This document shows positions 8,869 to 17,972 of a DNA stretch of 64,000 nucleotides, in pieces (the stretch's first letter is position 1; each line of letters begins with the position of its first letter). Where the stretch lies: contig NZ_FOGR01000010.1 in assembly GCF_900111275.1 (NCBI RefSeq), forward strand, positions 104,445 through 168,444, written 5' to 3'. This DNA is from Rhizobium sp. NFR03. GTDB taxonomy: Bacteria > Pseudomonadota > Alphaproteobacteria > Rhizobiales > Rhizobiaceae. The notes below the pieces were generated by a model. That model had not been told where the DNA came from and ran no database searches. It worked only from the letters and a program-made list of their open reading frames with translations. A program made the translations under genes and the position numbers.

Positions 8869-10400
8869 ACATCGCCCACAAGCCGCTCGACGTCGCCGCA
8901 GAGACGGGCCGGCTGCTCGGCCTCCTTGGCGTCGATCCGTCCCTTTATACCGGCGGAGACATGGCGTCCTTCTCGCCGGTCACCGGAGAGGAAATCGCAC
9001 GTCTCAAGACCGTTTCGGCTGATGAGACTGCCGCTCGCATCGAGGCCGCGCATGAAGCTTTCAAGGCCTGGCGGCTGATCCCAGCGCCGCGCCGTGGCGA
9101 GCTCGTCCGCCTGCTCGGCGAGGAGTTGCGCGCGCACAAGGCCGATCTTGGGCGCCTCGTCTCGCTCGAAGCCGGCAAGATCCCCTCCGAAGGTCTTGGC
9201 GAAGTGCAGGAGATGATCGACATCTGCGATTTCGCGGTCGGCCTTTCCCGCCAGCTCTACGGCCTGACCATCGCCACGGAGCGTCCCGGCCACCGGATGA
9301 TGGAAACCTGGCATCCGCTCGGCGTCATCGGTGTCATCTCTGCCTTCAACTTTCCGGTCGCCGTCTGGGCGTGGAATGCCGCGCTTGCCTTCGTCTGCGG
9401 CAATGCTGTGGTCTGGAAGCCTTCGGAAAAGACGCCGCTGACGGCGCTCGCCTGCCAGGCCGTGCTCGAAAAGGCCATCAAGCGCTTCGGCGAGGATGCG
9501 CCGTCCGGTCTGTCCTGCGTCCTCATCGGTGATCGCGGGATCGGCGAGGTTCTGGTCGATCATCCCAAGGTGCCGCTCGTCTCGGCAACGGGCTCCACAC
9601 GCATGGGCCGCGATGTCGGCCCCCGGCTTGCCAAGCGCTTCGCGCGCGGCATTCTGGAGCTCGGCGGTAACAATGGCGGTATCGTCTGCCCGTCGGCGGA
9701 TCTCGACATGGCGTTGCGCGCCATCGCATTCGGTGCCATGGGCACGGCCGGCCAGCGCTGCACGACGCTGCGCCGCCTGTTCGTCCACGAAAGCGTCTAT
9801 GACGCGCTGCTGCCGCGGCTGAAGAAGGCCTATGGCAGTGTGTCCGTCGGCAATCCGCTCGAAAGCACGGCTCTCGTCGGCCCGCTGGTCGACCGCCCGG
9901 CCTATGAGGGCATGCAGAAGGCGCTCGAAGAGGCCAAGGCTCACGGCGGCAGCGTAACGGGCGGCGAGCGGGTCGATCTCGGCCATTCCGAGGCCTACTA
10001 CGTAAAGCCGGCGCTGGTCGAAATGCCGGAGCAGGCAGGACCCGTGCTTGAGGAAACCTTCGCGCCCATCCTCTACGTCATGAAGTATAGCGACTTCGAC
10101 GCGGCGATTGCTGCGCACAATGCCGTAGCGGCCGGTCTCTCCTCGTCGATCTTCACCCGCGACCTGCAGGAGTCCGAGCGGTTCCTGTCGGCCGATGGTT
10201 CGGATTGCGGGATCGCCAACGTCAATATCGGCACGTCGGGCGCGGAAATCGGCGGCGCCTTCGGCGGCGAGAAGGAAACGGGCGGTGGTCGCGAATCCGG
10301 TTCTGATGCGTGGAAGGCTTACATGCGTCGCGCGACCAACACCGTGAACTATTCGAAGGCGCTGCCGCTCGCTCAGGGCGTCTCGTTCGACATCGAATAG
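8865..10400 (+). CDS. amaB: ALDH7-family L-aminoadipate-semialdehyde / piperidine-6-carboxylate dehydrogenase
   Basis: 511 residues; the ATG overlaps the previous stop (ATGA). It carries the ALDH catalytic Glu in ILELGGNNGG and Cys in GTAGQRCTTLRR. The C-terminal stretch NIGTSGAEIGGAF...KETGGGRESGSD is typical of the ALDH7/antiquitin group, which oxidises aminoadipate semialdehyde to 2-aminoadipate. With hglS and the D-2HG dehydrogenase this covers lysine degradation from the semialdehyde to 2-oxoglutarate. The missing 2-aminoadipate transaminase step must be encoded elsewhere. A longer in-frame extension upstream exists but lies inside the preceding gene and has no support. Confidence 0.9.
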   Translation: MNIAHKPLDVAAETGRLLGLLGVDPSLYTGGDMASFSPVTGEEIARLKTVSADETAARIEAAHEAFKAWRLIPAPRRGELVRLLGEELRAHKADLGRLVSLEAGKIPSEGLGEVQEMIDICDFAVGLSRQLYGLTIATERPGHRMMETWHPLGVIGVISAFNFPVAVWAWNAALAFVCGNAVVWKPSEKTPLTALACQAVLEKAIKRFGEDAPSGLSCVLIGDRGIGEVLVDHPKVPLVSATGSTRMGRDVGPRLAKRFARGILELGGNNGGIVCPSADLDMALRAIAFGAMGTAGQRCTTLRRLFVHESVYDALLPRLKKAYGSVSVGNPLESTALVGPLVDRPAYEGMQKALEEAKAHGGSVTGGERVDLGHSEAYYVKPALVEMPEQAGPVLEETFAPILYVMKYSDFDAAIAAHNAVAAGLSSSIFTRDLQESERFLSADGSDCGIANVNIGTSGAEIGGAFGGEKETGGGRESGSDAWKAYMRRATNTVNYSKALPLAQGVSFDIE

Positions 10401-10408
10401 GCGTATCC

Positions 10409-10437
10409 GCATGAGGGCGCCAATGTCGCCCTCATGC
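10409..10437. terminator. Strong hairpin between convergent amaB and phnN
   Basis: GCATGAGGGCG (10409-10419) pairs perfectly over 11 bp with 10427-10437 across a 7-base loop, 8 bases after the amaB stop and just before the end of phnN. There is no long T-run on either strand. The position between two convergent operons suggests a shared bidirectional terminator. Confidence 0.6.
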
Positions 10438-10453
10438 CTTCAACAGGTGCCTC

Positions 10454-11044
10454 TCAACTGGCTTCGGCTTTCGCCAGCGACAGGACGAAGGCCGCGAAGC
10501 GCTCGCCGGCCTCTTCCAGCGGGCCACTATTGTCGATCATGGTCAGATGCGGATCGCCATCGATATCCGGCACTTGACGGTCAAGGCGCCGACGGATCTC
10601 GGCTTCACTCTCCCGGGCGCGAGCGATCAACCGCGCGGCGATGACCTCCGGCGATGCAACGATATTGACGACGGCCACGCGCGGAAATGCTTCCCGGAAC
10701 CGATCAAGCACGGCGCGGCTGCCATTCGCGACCAGCGTGCGGCCCTCTTCAAGCTTGGCGTGGCATGCAGCGGGAATGCCGTAATGCAGACCATGGGCCT
10801 CCCAATGCACGGCGAAGGCCCCCCGTTCCGCACAGGCCCGGAACGCGTCGGTCGAGATAGCCTCATGATCCTCACCACCCGCATCCTGCGCGCGGGTGAT
10901 GACGCGGCGGACGAGTTCGACCTCGACCGATGTGGTCTTCAGCCGGGCCATGGCATAGTCGATGACGCTGTCCTTGCCGGCACCGCTTGGGCCGACGACG
11001 ACGATCATGGCACCGGTGCCGCCGGTCGGGTGATCCGGGGTCAT
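10454..11044 (-). CDS. phnN: Ribose 1,5-bisphosphate phosphokinase PhnN
   Basis: 196 residues with an N-terminal P-loop (VVVGPSGAGKDS, about 15-26) and guanylate-kinase-like fold. PhnN phosphorylates ribose 1,5-bisphosphate to PRPP, the last step of the C-P lyase route. Its start overlaps the phnM stop by 4 bases. It is the last gene of the phn module here. Confidence 0.9.
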   Translation of the reverse strand: MTPDHPTGGTGAMIVVVGPSGAGKDSVIDYAMARLKTTSVEVELVRRVITRAQDAGGEDHEAISTDAFRACAERGAFAVHWEAHGLHYGIPAACHAKLEEGRTLVANGSRAVLDRFREAFPRVAVVNIVASPEVIAARLIARARESEAEIRRRLDRQVPDIDGDPHLTMIDNSGPLEEAGERFAAFVLSLAKAEAS

Positions 11045-12183
11045 GCGACACGCCGTCCGTTGCGCCAGACGGAACGGACGATCGGCACGCCGCTCGGCCG
11101 TTCGACGCGCACGAGGTCTGCCCGCCGCCCGACCGCGATCCGCCCCCGATCCTCCAGTCCGACCGTGCGGGCCGGATTGTCGCTAACGAGGGCGATCGCT
11201 TTTTCCAGCCCGAAGCCCTCGATCGCATCGGCGAGCAGGAAGGGGGCGTGGATAAGGCTGAAGGGGACGTAGTCGGAGGAGAGCACATCGAGCACGCCGC
11301 GTTCGGCAAGATCGCGCGCGGCAATGTTGCCCGAATGCGAGCCTCCACGCACGACATTCGGCGCGCCCATCAACACGCTCAGGCCTGCCTCGTGGGAGAG
11401 ATCTGCGGCCTCCAGACTGGTCGGGAACTCCGCCAGCTTGACGCCAAGGCCGATGGATTCCGTGACGTGAGCCGCCGTTGCATCGTCGTGGCTTGCGATC
11501 GGGATGCCACGCGCCGTGCAGATGTCGGCAAGTGCGATCCGGTGGCGGGCGGAGTTGCGCTCGGACAGCGCCAGCTGCTTCTCGATATAGAGCGCGAAAG
11601 CCTCGTCGGAGAGGCCGCGCTTGATCTTGTAGTAGAGGATGTACTGATCCATCGTCTGGAACTGTCGCTGGCCGGGCGCGTGGTCCATGAGAGAAACGAG
11701 GCCGACCTTCGGATCGTCGCGGAAGGCGTCGAACTGGTCGAGAACATTGTCCGTCGAAACCTCGCAGCGCAGATGGATGCGGTGGTTGGCACGCAGACGG
11801 TTCTCCCGTTCGGCCTGCGCCAGCGCATCGGCCATGGCGCGCATCTCGCCGGTGGCAAAGCCATCGTCGCCTTCTGCCGAGCCCATGCGCAGACAATCGA
11901 AGACCGTGGTGATGCCGGAGGTGACGATCTGCGCGTCATGTGCCTGGATCGCCGCCATCTTCATCCAGCGCAGACCGGGACGCGGGGCGTAATGCGTTTC
12001 CAGATGGTCCGTGTGCAGTTCGACGAGGCCCGGAATAAGGAAGTCGCCCTCGAAGTCCTCGCCGCTCTGAAGCGGGCCGGTCGCGATATCGGCGATCTCT
12101 CCGTCGCGAACGAGAACGGAGCCCCTGACGATTTCATCCGGCAGAACAATGCTGGCATTGGTGAAGATCTGCTCGACGGCCAT
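11041..12183 (-). CDS. phnM: Alpha-D-ribose 1-methylphosphonate 5-triphosphate diphosphatase PhnM
   Basis: 380 residues, amidohydrolase superfamily. Metal-ligand motif HTDHLETHY near residue 57, and the typical LRWMKMAAIQAHDAQIVTSG that follows it in PhnM. It removes pyrophosphate from the phosphonate-ribose-triphosphate intermediate to give the C-P lyase substrate. The start abuts the stop of the upstream 2H-phosphoesterase gene. No phnGHIJKL genes are in the window, so the C-P lyase core must be elsewhere or absent. Confidence 0.93.
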   Translation of the reverse strand: MAVEQIFTNASIVLPDEIVRGSVLVRDGEIADIATGPLQSGEDFEGDFLIPGLVELHTDHLETHYAPRPGLRWMKMAAIQAHDAQIVTSGITTVFDCLRMGSAEGDDGFATGEMRAMADALAQAERENRLRANHRIHLRCEVSTDNVLDQFDAFRDDPKVGLVSLMDHAPGQRQFQTMDQYILYYKIKRGLSDEAFALYIEKQLALSERNSARHRIALADICTARGIPIASHDDATAAHVTESIGLGVKLAEFPTSLEAADLSHEAGLSVLMGAPNVVRGGSHSGNIAARDLAERGVLDVLSSDYVPFSLIHAPFLLADAIEGFGLEKAIALVSDNPARTVGLEDRGRIAVGRRADLVRVERPSGVPIVRSVWRNGRRVA

Positions 12184-12906
12184 TCATCTGTCTCCTTCGA
12201 TCGCGGCATCGCCCAGCGGCATCAGCGAGTGGACGGTAAAGGGGCTGCCGCGCTTCGGCTCGATGAAGAGCGCGAGCGTAGTAATGGGCAGCGGCTTGTC
12301 CAGAAAGCCTGCGAAGGCCTCTTCGAGGGCTGCGCGCACGGCAGGGCGACGCTCCTCGGGAACCGCGCCCGTCAGCGTCATGTGAAAGCGGAATTCGTCA
12401 AAAACGTAAGGGTAACCCCAGTTCTCGAGGTTCTGCCGCTCGGCCGGGGGCAACGCTTCAGGCTTCCGCCGGGCGACGTCTTCCGCCGACAGGGCTGCAC
12501 GGAACGGCTCGAACCGGCGCACGGTCTCGGCGGCAAAGCTCGAGAGCGCATCCGACGGGCCGCCGGGAACGAGCGCGAAGAAGGGGCCGAGCTGCCCGAG
12601 TGTCAGGGACGGGATCTCGAAGGGCGCGCATTCGGCGGAAAACTCGTCGAGGGCTGCAAGAAGTTCGGTCTCCGTGCGGCCGGGTGCAAGTTCGAAGGGG
12701 GCCTTCAGCGTGGCGTGGAAACCGTATCGCCGAGGCTCCGCCGTCAGCGTGCCCAGCTCTTCCGTCGTGAAGCCGGGAACATCGGGTGTCGGCACCCGGC
12801 CATCGAGGAAGGCGTCGCGCGACAGCCAGGCAGCGGCAGCCAGCGTCAGGGCGTCATCTTTCGGCGGGGTGAAGTAAAGAGCGTAGCGCATCGCATCCTC
12901 GATCAT
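12184..12906 (-). CDS. DUF1045 2H-phosphoesterase-like protein of phosphonate operons
   Basis: 240 residues with two H-x-T motifs, HATL (about residue 64) and HMTL (about 176), the signature of the 2H phosphoesterase fold. This family is found beside phnM/phnN and probably acts on cyclic phosphate intermediates of phosphonate breakdown; the exact substrate is inferred. ATG 12906 has GGAGACGAGG upstream. A second ATG five codons later is also possible. First gene of the three-gene unit. Confidence 0.85.
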   Translation of the reverse strand: MIEDAMRYALYFTPPKDDALTLAAAAWLSRDAFLDGRVPTPDVPGFTTEELGTLTAEPRRYGFHATLKAPFELAPGRTETELLAALDEFSAECAPFEIPSLTLGQLGPFFALVPGGPSDALSSFAAETVRRFEPFRAALSAEDVARRKPEALPPAERQNLENWGYPYVFDEFRFHMTLTGAVPEERRPAVRAALEEAFAGFLDKPLPITTLALFIEPKRGSPFTVHSLMPLGDAAIEGDR

Positions 12907-13272
12907 GGCCTACCTCGTCTCCGCGCATTCCGCAAAGCCTCGGCGACCGTTCCTGTTCCACATCGTCCGAGCACCAGGAGACGCGTGTCGAAGCGGATGT
13001 GGGTGTTTGCCGTCATTTGCGGCACGGGTCTCATTCTCATGTGACGACGTCATGACATCGCCTGCGGTTCCCCCCGTCACGTCACCTTCGGCCAGATTTT
13101 CGTGCCGACACGTACCGGAGAATCACAGAGGCCGTCCCACAGACGGTCCTTAAAGCGCTTTTGCCATCGGGTCACGAGGTGCGTGGGCTTCCGGACACGC
13201 AGGGGTGCGCTGCGTCAAAAATGCCGCAGAGCCGGTGCCGGAAACCGCCTCGGGCAATGTTCCGGAAGGCTT
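12907..13272. other. Intergenic region upstream of the phosphonate module
   Basis: No gene is supported here. It lies downstream of gntK and upstream of the DUF1045-phnM-phnN unit, both on the minus strand. It contains the Pho-box-like sequence at 13041-13058. Confidence 0.5.
13041..13058 (-). promoter_or_regulatory. Candidate Pho box (PhoB site) for DUF1045-phnM-phnN
   Basis: Read on the minus strand, ATGTCAT-GACG-TCGTCAC matches the Pho-box layout of two CTGTCAT-like 7-mers 4 bases apart (6/7 and 5/7 to CTGTCAT/CTGTCAC). It lies 135 bases upstream of the first gene of a phosphonate module, a well-known PhoB target. Two half-site mismatches keep this at moderate confidence. Confidence 0.5.
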
Positions 13273-13863
13273 TCACTCCGTCGCGAGACCGGCGAGGCCT
13301 TCGAGGGCTGCGGCGATGACAGCCTCAAGCGGGCGGTCGATATCGACGGTGACGACGAGATCTTCGCCGGTCGGAGGCTCCAGCGTCTTCAACTGGCTGT
13401 CGAGAAGGGACGTCGGCATGAAATGGCCTGTGCGATGGCCCATACGCGATTCGAGCACGGCTCTCGTGCCCGTGAGGTAGACGAAGGCGAGCCTGCCGCC
13501 AGCGGCCTTGCGCAGATGATCGCGGTAGACCTTCTTCAGCGCCGAGCAGGAAACGACGACAGCGTGTCCTGCTGTGGATCCCTCCTGCAGAACCTTGCCT
13601 ACGGCATCGAGCCATGGCCAGCGATCCTCATCGGTCAGCGGTGTGCCATCCGACATCTTGGCGATGTTCTCCGGCGGGTGCAGGGCGTCGCCCTCGATGA
13701 AATCGGTTGTGAAAGCGGCGGCGATGCCCTCGCCGACGGAGCTTTTGCCGCAGCCGCTGACACCCATGACCACCAAGGGAGCGATGAGGTGCGCCGCTCC
13801 GCCTTCATGCTGCGACGTGCGGGGGGCAGAGGGCCCCCCGGTTCTGGTATTGACGTTCTGCAC
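13273..13863 (-). CDS. gntK: Gluconokinase
   Basis: 196 residues, P-loop kinase with VMGVSGCGKSSVGE (about 32-45), GDALHPPENIAKMSDGTPL and DEDRWPWL, all typical of GntK. It phosphorylates gluconate to 6-phosphogluconate. The first possible start is GTG 13863. The family usually begins only a few residues before the P-loop, so up to 28 N-terminal residues may not be translated. It begins 5 bases after the fba stop, so the two form an operon. Confidence 0.88.
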   Translation of the reverse strand: MQNVNTRTGGPSAPRTSQHEGGAAHLIAPLVVMGVSGCGKSSVGEGIAAAFTTDFIEGDALHPPENIAKMSDGTPLTDEDRWPWLDAVGKVLQEGSTAGHAVVVSCSALKKVYRDHLRKAAGGRLAFVYLTGTRAVLESRMGHRTGHFMPTSLLDSQLKTLEPPTGEDLVVTVDIDRPLEAVIAAALEGLAGLATE

Positions 13864-13868
13864 GATGA

Positions 13869-14915
13869 TCAGGCCATCTTCGCGTAGGTGGCCGCCATGT
13901 CAGCCATGCGCCTGATGCGGATCGAAGGTGCGTGGCCTGCCGTGCGGAAGGCCTCGAAACGCTCCAAGCAGACATCCGTCATCAGGGCCGTTGCTGGCTT
14001 CAGGTAGCTGCGAGGGTCGAAATTCTCGGGCTTCTCCTTGAAGCATTTGCGGATTGTTCCGGTCATTGCGAGACGCAGGTCGGTGTCGATATTGACCTTG
14101 CGGACGCCGAAGGGAATGCCGCGCTGGATTTCCGACAGCGGAACGCCCCAGGTCTGCGTCATCTCGCCGCCATAGGCCGTGAAGAGGTCCTGCAGGTCCT
14201 GCGGCACCGTGGACGAGCCGTGCATGACGAGGTGGGTATTGGGAAGCGCCTTGTGGATCTTTTCGATCGTATCGATCGACAGGATGTCGCCATCCGGCGC
14301 ACGGGTGAACTTGTAGGCGCCATGGCTGGTACCGATGGCGACGGCGAGCGCATCGACGCCGGTCTTGCTCACGAAGTCGAGCGCCTGTTCCGGGTCGGTC
14401 AGCAGTTCCTCGCGGGTCAGCTTGCCTTCGAAGCCGTGGCCGTCTTCCTTTTCGCCCGCGCCGGTTTCCAGATTGCCGAGGCAGCCAAGCTCGCCTTCGA
14501 CGGAAACGCCGGCCGCATGCGCGATCTTCACGACTTCGGAAGTGACTGCGACATTGTATTCATAGCTTGCGACCGTCTTGCCGTCGGCCAGCAGCGAGCC
14601 GTCCATCATGACGGAGGTGAAGCCGTTGGTGATGGCCGAGATACAGGTGGAAGGCTGGTCGCCGTGATCGAGATGAAGGCAGATCGGAATGTGCGGATAC
14701 TCCTCGGCGGCGCCGAGGATGAGGTGCCGCAGGAAGCCGTCGCCGGCATAGGCCCGCGCGCCGCGGCTGGCCTGAAGGATAACGGGGCTGTCGGTCTTGT
14801 CCGCTGCCCGCATGACGGCCTGGACATATTCCAGATTGTTCACGTTGAAGGCTGGTACCGCATAGTCGTTTTCGGCCGCATGATCCAGCAATTGCCGAAG
14901 GCTGATCAGTCCCAT
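13869..14915 (-). CDS. fba: Class II fructose-bisphosphate aldolase (Calvin subtype)
   Basis: 348 residues. Zinc-ligand and active-site motifs are ICLHLDHGD (about residue 80), [21 protein letters not shown] and [11 protein letters not shown]. The ATG is preceded by GGGAGAGA. Catalyses reversible fructose-1,6-bisphosphate cleavage in glycolysis and gluconeogenesis. In rhizobia, which use Entner-Doudoroff for sugars, it serves mainly gluconeogenesis; pairing with gntK, which feeds 6-phosphogluconate, fits central carbon metabolism. Confidence 0.93.
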   Translation of the reverse strand: MGLISLRQLLDHAAENDYAVPAFNVNNLEYVQAVMRAADKTDSPVILQASRGARAYAGDGFLRHLILGAAEEYPHIPICLHLDHGDQPSTCISAITNGFTSVMMDGSLLADGKTVASYEYNVAVTSEVVKIAHAAGVSVEGELGCLGNLETGAGEKEDGHGFEGKLTREELLTDPEQALDFVSKTGVDALAVAIGTSHGAYKFTRAPDGDILSIDTIEKIHKALPNTHLVMHGSSTVPQDLQDLFTAYGGEMTQTWGVPLSEIQRGIPFGVRKVNIDTDLRLAMTGTIRKCFKEKPENFDPRSYLKPATALMTDVCLERFEAFRTAGHAPSIRIRRMADMAATYAKMA

Positions 14916-15080
14916 TCATTCTCTCCCTCTGTGCTGGCCGCTTTGGTTGCTGCAGCATTCTTCCGCGTTCCGTGCGGGCTTCCGATGCGACGTCGCTGTA
15001 CCCTCGGAGCGATTGCCGCGGGATCTCCATCTGGTTGACCAGCATAAGGATCGCGATTGTTTTGGCAACGGAGAACGCCG

Positions 15081-16001
15081 CTATTCTCCAGGTTGCGTGA
15101 TTTTCTTTAGCTTCTGCTCACGGAAGAAGATGAAGAGGCCGGAGGCGACGATGAGGGCCGCGCCGATGATAACGGTCAGGCGTGGCGTGTCGCCGAAGAA
15201 GATCCAGCCGAAGACGACGGCCCAGAAGAGAAGCGTATATTGCAGCGGCACGACGGTGGCTGCATCCGCGAGCTTCAGGGAGCGGCTGACGAGAATATGG
15301 GCGAGCATGGCGACGATGCCGAGGAGGGCTGGAAGAAGGATCGTGGCGGGATCGAGCGGCTTCCAGCTGCCGGGAACGATGGCGACGCCGATGAGCGAGA
15401 AGACCAGCGAGCCGACGAACTGCCAGACGACCAGCGTGGTATCCGGCGTGGTGCGCAGCGTACGGCCGAGCATGATGGCAAAGGCGAAGCAGGCACTGCC
15501 GAAGAGCGCGACCAGTGCGGGCATTGACAGGCTCTCGCGCGAGGGATCGAGTGCGATCAGCACGCCGGCAAAGCCGATCAGGATCGCGGTCCAGCGTCGC
15601 CATCCGACCTTCTCGCCGAGCAGGAAGGGCGACAACGCCGCGACGTAGATAGGGGCCGCCAGCCAGTAGATCATGGCGTCCGCCAGCGGCATGTAGCCGA
15701 CGGCGAAATAGAAGGCCGTCGCATCGATGGCGAACAGCAGCGCGCGCAGCGCCTGAAGTCCCGGGCGCTCGACCCGAACCACCGTCATGATGCCGCGGCG
15801 GAGCACGAGCGGCATCAGCACGAGGAGAGCCGCGACGCTGCGGATCGCCATCAGTTGCAGGACCGGATAGGTCTCGACCAGCCACTTCCCCATCGTGTCG
15901 TTCAGCGAGAACATCAGCATGCCGAGAAGCATGAAGACGATGCCGAGGCTGGCTGAACCGTTTTGAGGGGCGGACGGTTTCGGGGAGACGGTTGAGGGCA
16001 T
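15081..16001 (-). CDS. DMT-family (EamA) transporter
   Basis: 306 residues with about ten hydrophobic segments arranged as two EamA repeats (roughly 20-150 and 165-295), in the inner membrane. The second halves show the usual LGEKVGWRRW and FFGDTP motifs. The substrate cannot be read from sequence; members export amino acids and other small metabolites. It is transcribed alone on the minus strand. Confidence 0.85.
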   Translation of the reverse strand: MPSTVSPKPSAPQNGSASLGIVFMLLGMLMFSLNDTMGKWLVETYPVLQLMAIRSVAALLVLMPLVLRRGIMTVVRVERPGLQALRALLFAIDATAFYFAVGYMPLADAMIYWLAAPIYVAALSPFLLGEKVGWRRWTAILIGFAGVLIALDPSRESLSMPALVALFGSACFAFAIMLGRTLRTTPDTTLVVWQFVGSLVFSLIGVAIVPGSWKPLDPATILLPALLGIVAMLAHILVSRSLKLADAATVVPLQYTLLFWAVVFGWIFFGDTPRLTVIIGAALIVASGLFIFFREQKLKKITQPGE

Positions 16002-16454
16002 GGCGGGCTGCTCGGCGTGATCGGGCGCATGATCGGAGATGGGGCCGATGCGCGATCGATCGGGCGCGGCAAGAGGCTCTGCCAGTTGCCATAAAAGGCG
16101 GGTTCAATCCAGTGTCGGTTGGCGATGGCTTCATGACAAAAGGAAATGAGTCGAGCCGTTGCGCGGGTGACATCTTGACGCGGCAGGTGGGATGGCTAAT
16201 TAGTTCAGCAATACCGCGCATACGACATCGACACTCGCGCGGGACGAACTTGGTGCCGGGCCCCTCTGGCGAGAGTTTTAACGGCGCTCTCGCGATGTCG
16301 GTACCGCCAGCACACTGAGCCGGCGGATGTAAATTCCCATGACAAAGAACGTCTTTCTGACGATGCGTACCCGTGCGGGCATGGCATCGCTTTCTGTCAC
16401 TCCTGCTCCGATCAGCACCGGAGCAAAGGTCGCTGCGAAGGGGAGAACGGGCGC
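16002..16454. other. Divergent intergenic region, DMT transporter / DUF475 gene
   Basis: No gene seen. It holds a candidate promoter for the rightward gene, TTGACG (16175-16180) with 16 bases to TAATTA (16197-16202). A hairpin, GCTCCG/CGGAGC (16405-16424), lies in the leader about 30 bases before the start codon. I looked for the yybP-ykoY manganese riboswitch often found ahead of TerC genes and did not recognise its core. Confidence 0.4.
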
Positions 16455-17552
16455 ATGAACCCCTCCACACAGACATCGACCCTCAGCTATTTCACCTGGG
16501 CCTTTATCGTCACTGGCCTCGGCCTTGCCCTCGGCGCCTGGCTCGGCTGGAACGAGACCGGCACGATAGGCGGCATGGCGACCGTCTTCTTCATCTGCAC
16601 GGTGCTCGCCGTGCTCGAAATCTCGCTTTCCTTCGACAACGCCATCGTCAATGCCAACAAGCTCAAGGACATGACGCCGATCTGGCAGCAGCGGTTCCTG
16701 ACTTGGGGCATTCTCATCGCCGTCTTCGGCATGCGGATCGTCTTCCCGCTGCTGATCGTGGTGATTGCAGCCGGCATCGGACCGGTGGATGCCATCATTC
16801 TCGCTGCCGCACGTCCCGACGAATATGCGCGCATCATGAACGACGCACATCTGCCGATCGCAGCCTTCGGCGGCACCTTCCTGATGATGGTCGGCCTCTC
16901 CTACTTCTTCGATCATGACAAGAAGATCCACTGGATCTCCTTCATCGAGAAGCGTCTATCGGCGGCGGCCAGCATCAAGGGCGTGGAAATCGCCTTCGTT
17001 CTCATTCTGATCCTCGCCTTCTCCGCGCTGATCCCGGACGATGCGGCAACACCCGCCGTCGAGAGCACGACCTTCGTCTTCTCCGCCATCTATGGCCTCG
17101 TCACCTTCCTCGTTGTGGAAGTCATCGGCGGCCTGCTCGACGCATCGCAGAAGACCATGAGCGAAGCGGCGAAGGGCGGCCTTGGCGCGTTCATCTACCT
17201 CGAAGTGCTCGATGCCAGTTTCTCGTTCGACGGTGTCATCGGCGCCTTCGCGTTGACGCAGAACCTCTTCGTCATCGCCATCGGTCTCGGAATCGGCGCC
17301 ATGTATGTGCGCTCCATGACGATCATGCTGGTGGAGAAGGGCACGCTTGCGGAATATCGCTACCTGGAACATGGCGCGTTCTACGCAATCCTGATCCTGT
17401 CCGTGATCATGTACGTCCAGACGCTGGTCCATATCCCGGAGGTCATCACCGGTCTCGGCGGCGCAACGCTGATCGGCATCGCCCTCTGGTCGTCCATCCG
17501 GTACAACAAGAAACATCACCCTGTCGGGGCCGACGCTGTCGCCCAGCATTGA
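16455..17552 (+). CDS. DUF475 / TerC-like integral membrane protein
   Basis: 365 residues with about nine transmembrane segments. Two acidic membrane motifs, LSFDNAIVNANK (about 55-66) and SFSFDGVIGAFA (about 255), are the TerC-superfamily hallmarks thought to bind or move metal ions. GGGGAG lies 9 bases before the ATG, and a clear terminator follows. Some relatives are linked to tellurite resistance or manganese export; function here is unproven. Confidence 0.85.
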   Translation: MNPSTQTSTLSYFTWAFIVTGLGLALGAWLGWNETGTIGGMATVFFICTVLAVLEISLSFDNAIVNANKLKDMTPIWQQRFLTWGILIAVFGMRIVFPLLIVVIAAGIGPVDAIILAAARPDEYARIMNDAHLPIAAFGGTFLMMVGLSYFFDHDKKIHWISFIEKRLSAAASIKGVEIAFVLILILAFSALIPDDAATPAVESTTFVFSAIYGLVTFLVVEVIGGLLDASQKTMSEAAKGGLGAFIYLEVLDASFSFDGVIGAFALTQNLFVIAIGLGIGAMYVRSMTIMLVEKGTLAEYRYLEHGAFYAILILSVIMYVQTLVHIPEVITGLGGATLIGIALWSSIRYNKKHHPVGADAVAQH

Positions 17553-17599
17553 TATCGCGGTCGTCGGCGAAGGTCGCCGTCGATCCCGGTTACGTGAAG

Positions 17600-17630
17600 A
17601 CCCGCGTTTCGAGAGGATCGCGGGTTTTTT
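17600..17630 (+). terminator. Rho-independent terminator after the DUF475 gene
   Basis: ACCCGCG (17600-17606) pairs with CGCGGGT (17619-17625) and is followed by six T's, 48 bases after the stop codon. Confidence 0.85.
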
Positions 17631-17699
17631 CATGCGTGGCAGCGAAGCGCGGACCAAGATTTTCGCTGGTCGCTGAACCATCGGCTTGCAGACAAAAGC

Positions 17700-17736
17700 A
17701 AAGCCCGCCGGTCCGTCATGGACCTGCGGGCTTTTT
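17700..17736 (-). terminator. Terminator for the small minus-strand gene (bidirectional form)
   Basis: AAGCCCGC (17701-17708) pairs with GCGGGCTT (17726-17733), with an inner GGTCC/GGACC stem. T's follow on the plus strand and A's precede, so it can stop transcription both ways. Its main client on the minus strand is the 53-codon gene ending at 17811. Confidence 0.75.
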
Positions 17737-17810
17737 GCAGCCCGGGATGAATGATCCCAGGCAAAACCTTCCACTGCGGCGCTCTGACCGCAACGGCATT
17801 GGCGATCGTA

Positions 17811-17972
17811 TCAGCCGCGGCGATAGGGAGCCGGGAAGCTGGTCGGGTCGATGCCGAGGGTATTGAGGTCACGAGCCTGCGGGCGACGGCCGCCTTCGAT
17901 GGCTGCTGCTGCTGCGGATGCTGCGCCGATAACGGCAAAGGCACGGCCGAAAATGTTACGCTTGCTGGTCAT
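17811..17972 (-). CDS. Small basic protein of 53 residues, unknown function
   Basis: The protein begins MTSKRNIFGRAFAVIGAA and ends in PAPYRRG. It has a short hydrophobic Ala-rich stretch (residues 10-25) that may span or anchor to the membrane, then a basic tail with GGRRPQARDLNTLGID. Support for reality: AGGAG 10 bases before the ATG, an independent terminator downstream (17700-17736), and an Ala/Arg-rich composition like other small rhizobial proteins. Frames on the other strand overlap but have no ribosome site. I do not recognise a named family. Confidence 0.6.
   Translation of the reverse strand: MTSKRNIFGRAFAVIGAASAAAAAIEGGRRPQARDLNTLGIDPTSFPAPYRRG

Noticed and set aside
10987..13044. 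685-codon plus-strand frame opposite phnM and the 2H-esterase gene
   Set aside because: Opposite strand has well-motivated genes with conserved catalytic residues; the frame crosses gene ends and intergenic DNA without features.
16002..16454. yybP-ykoY manganese riboswitch before the TerC-like gene
   Set aside because: The conserved core sequence and junction could not be found; only a simple hairpin is present near the start.
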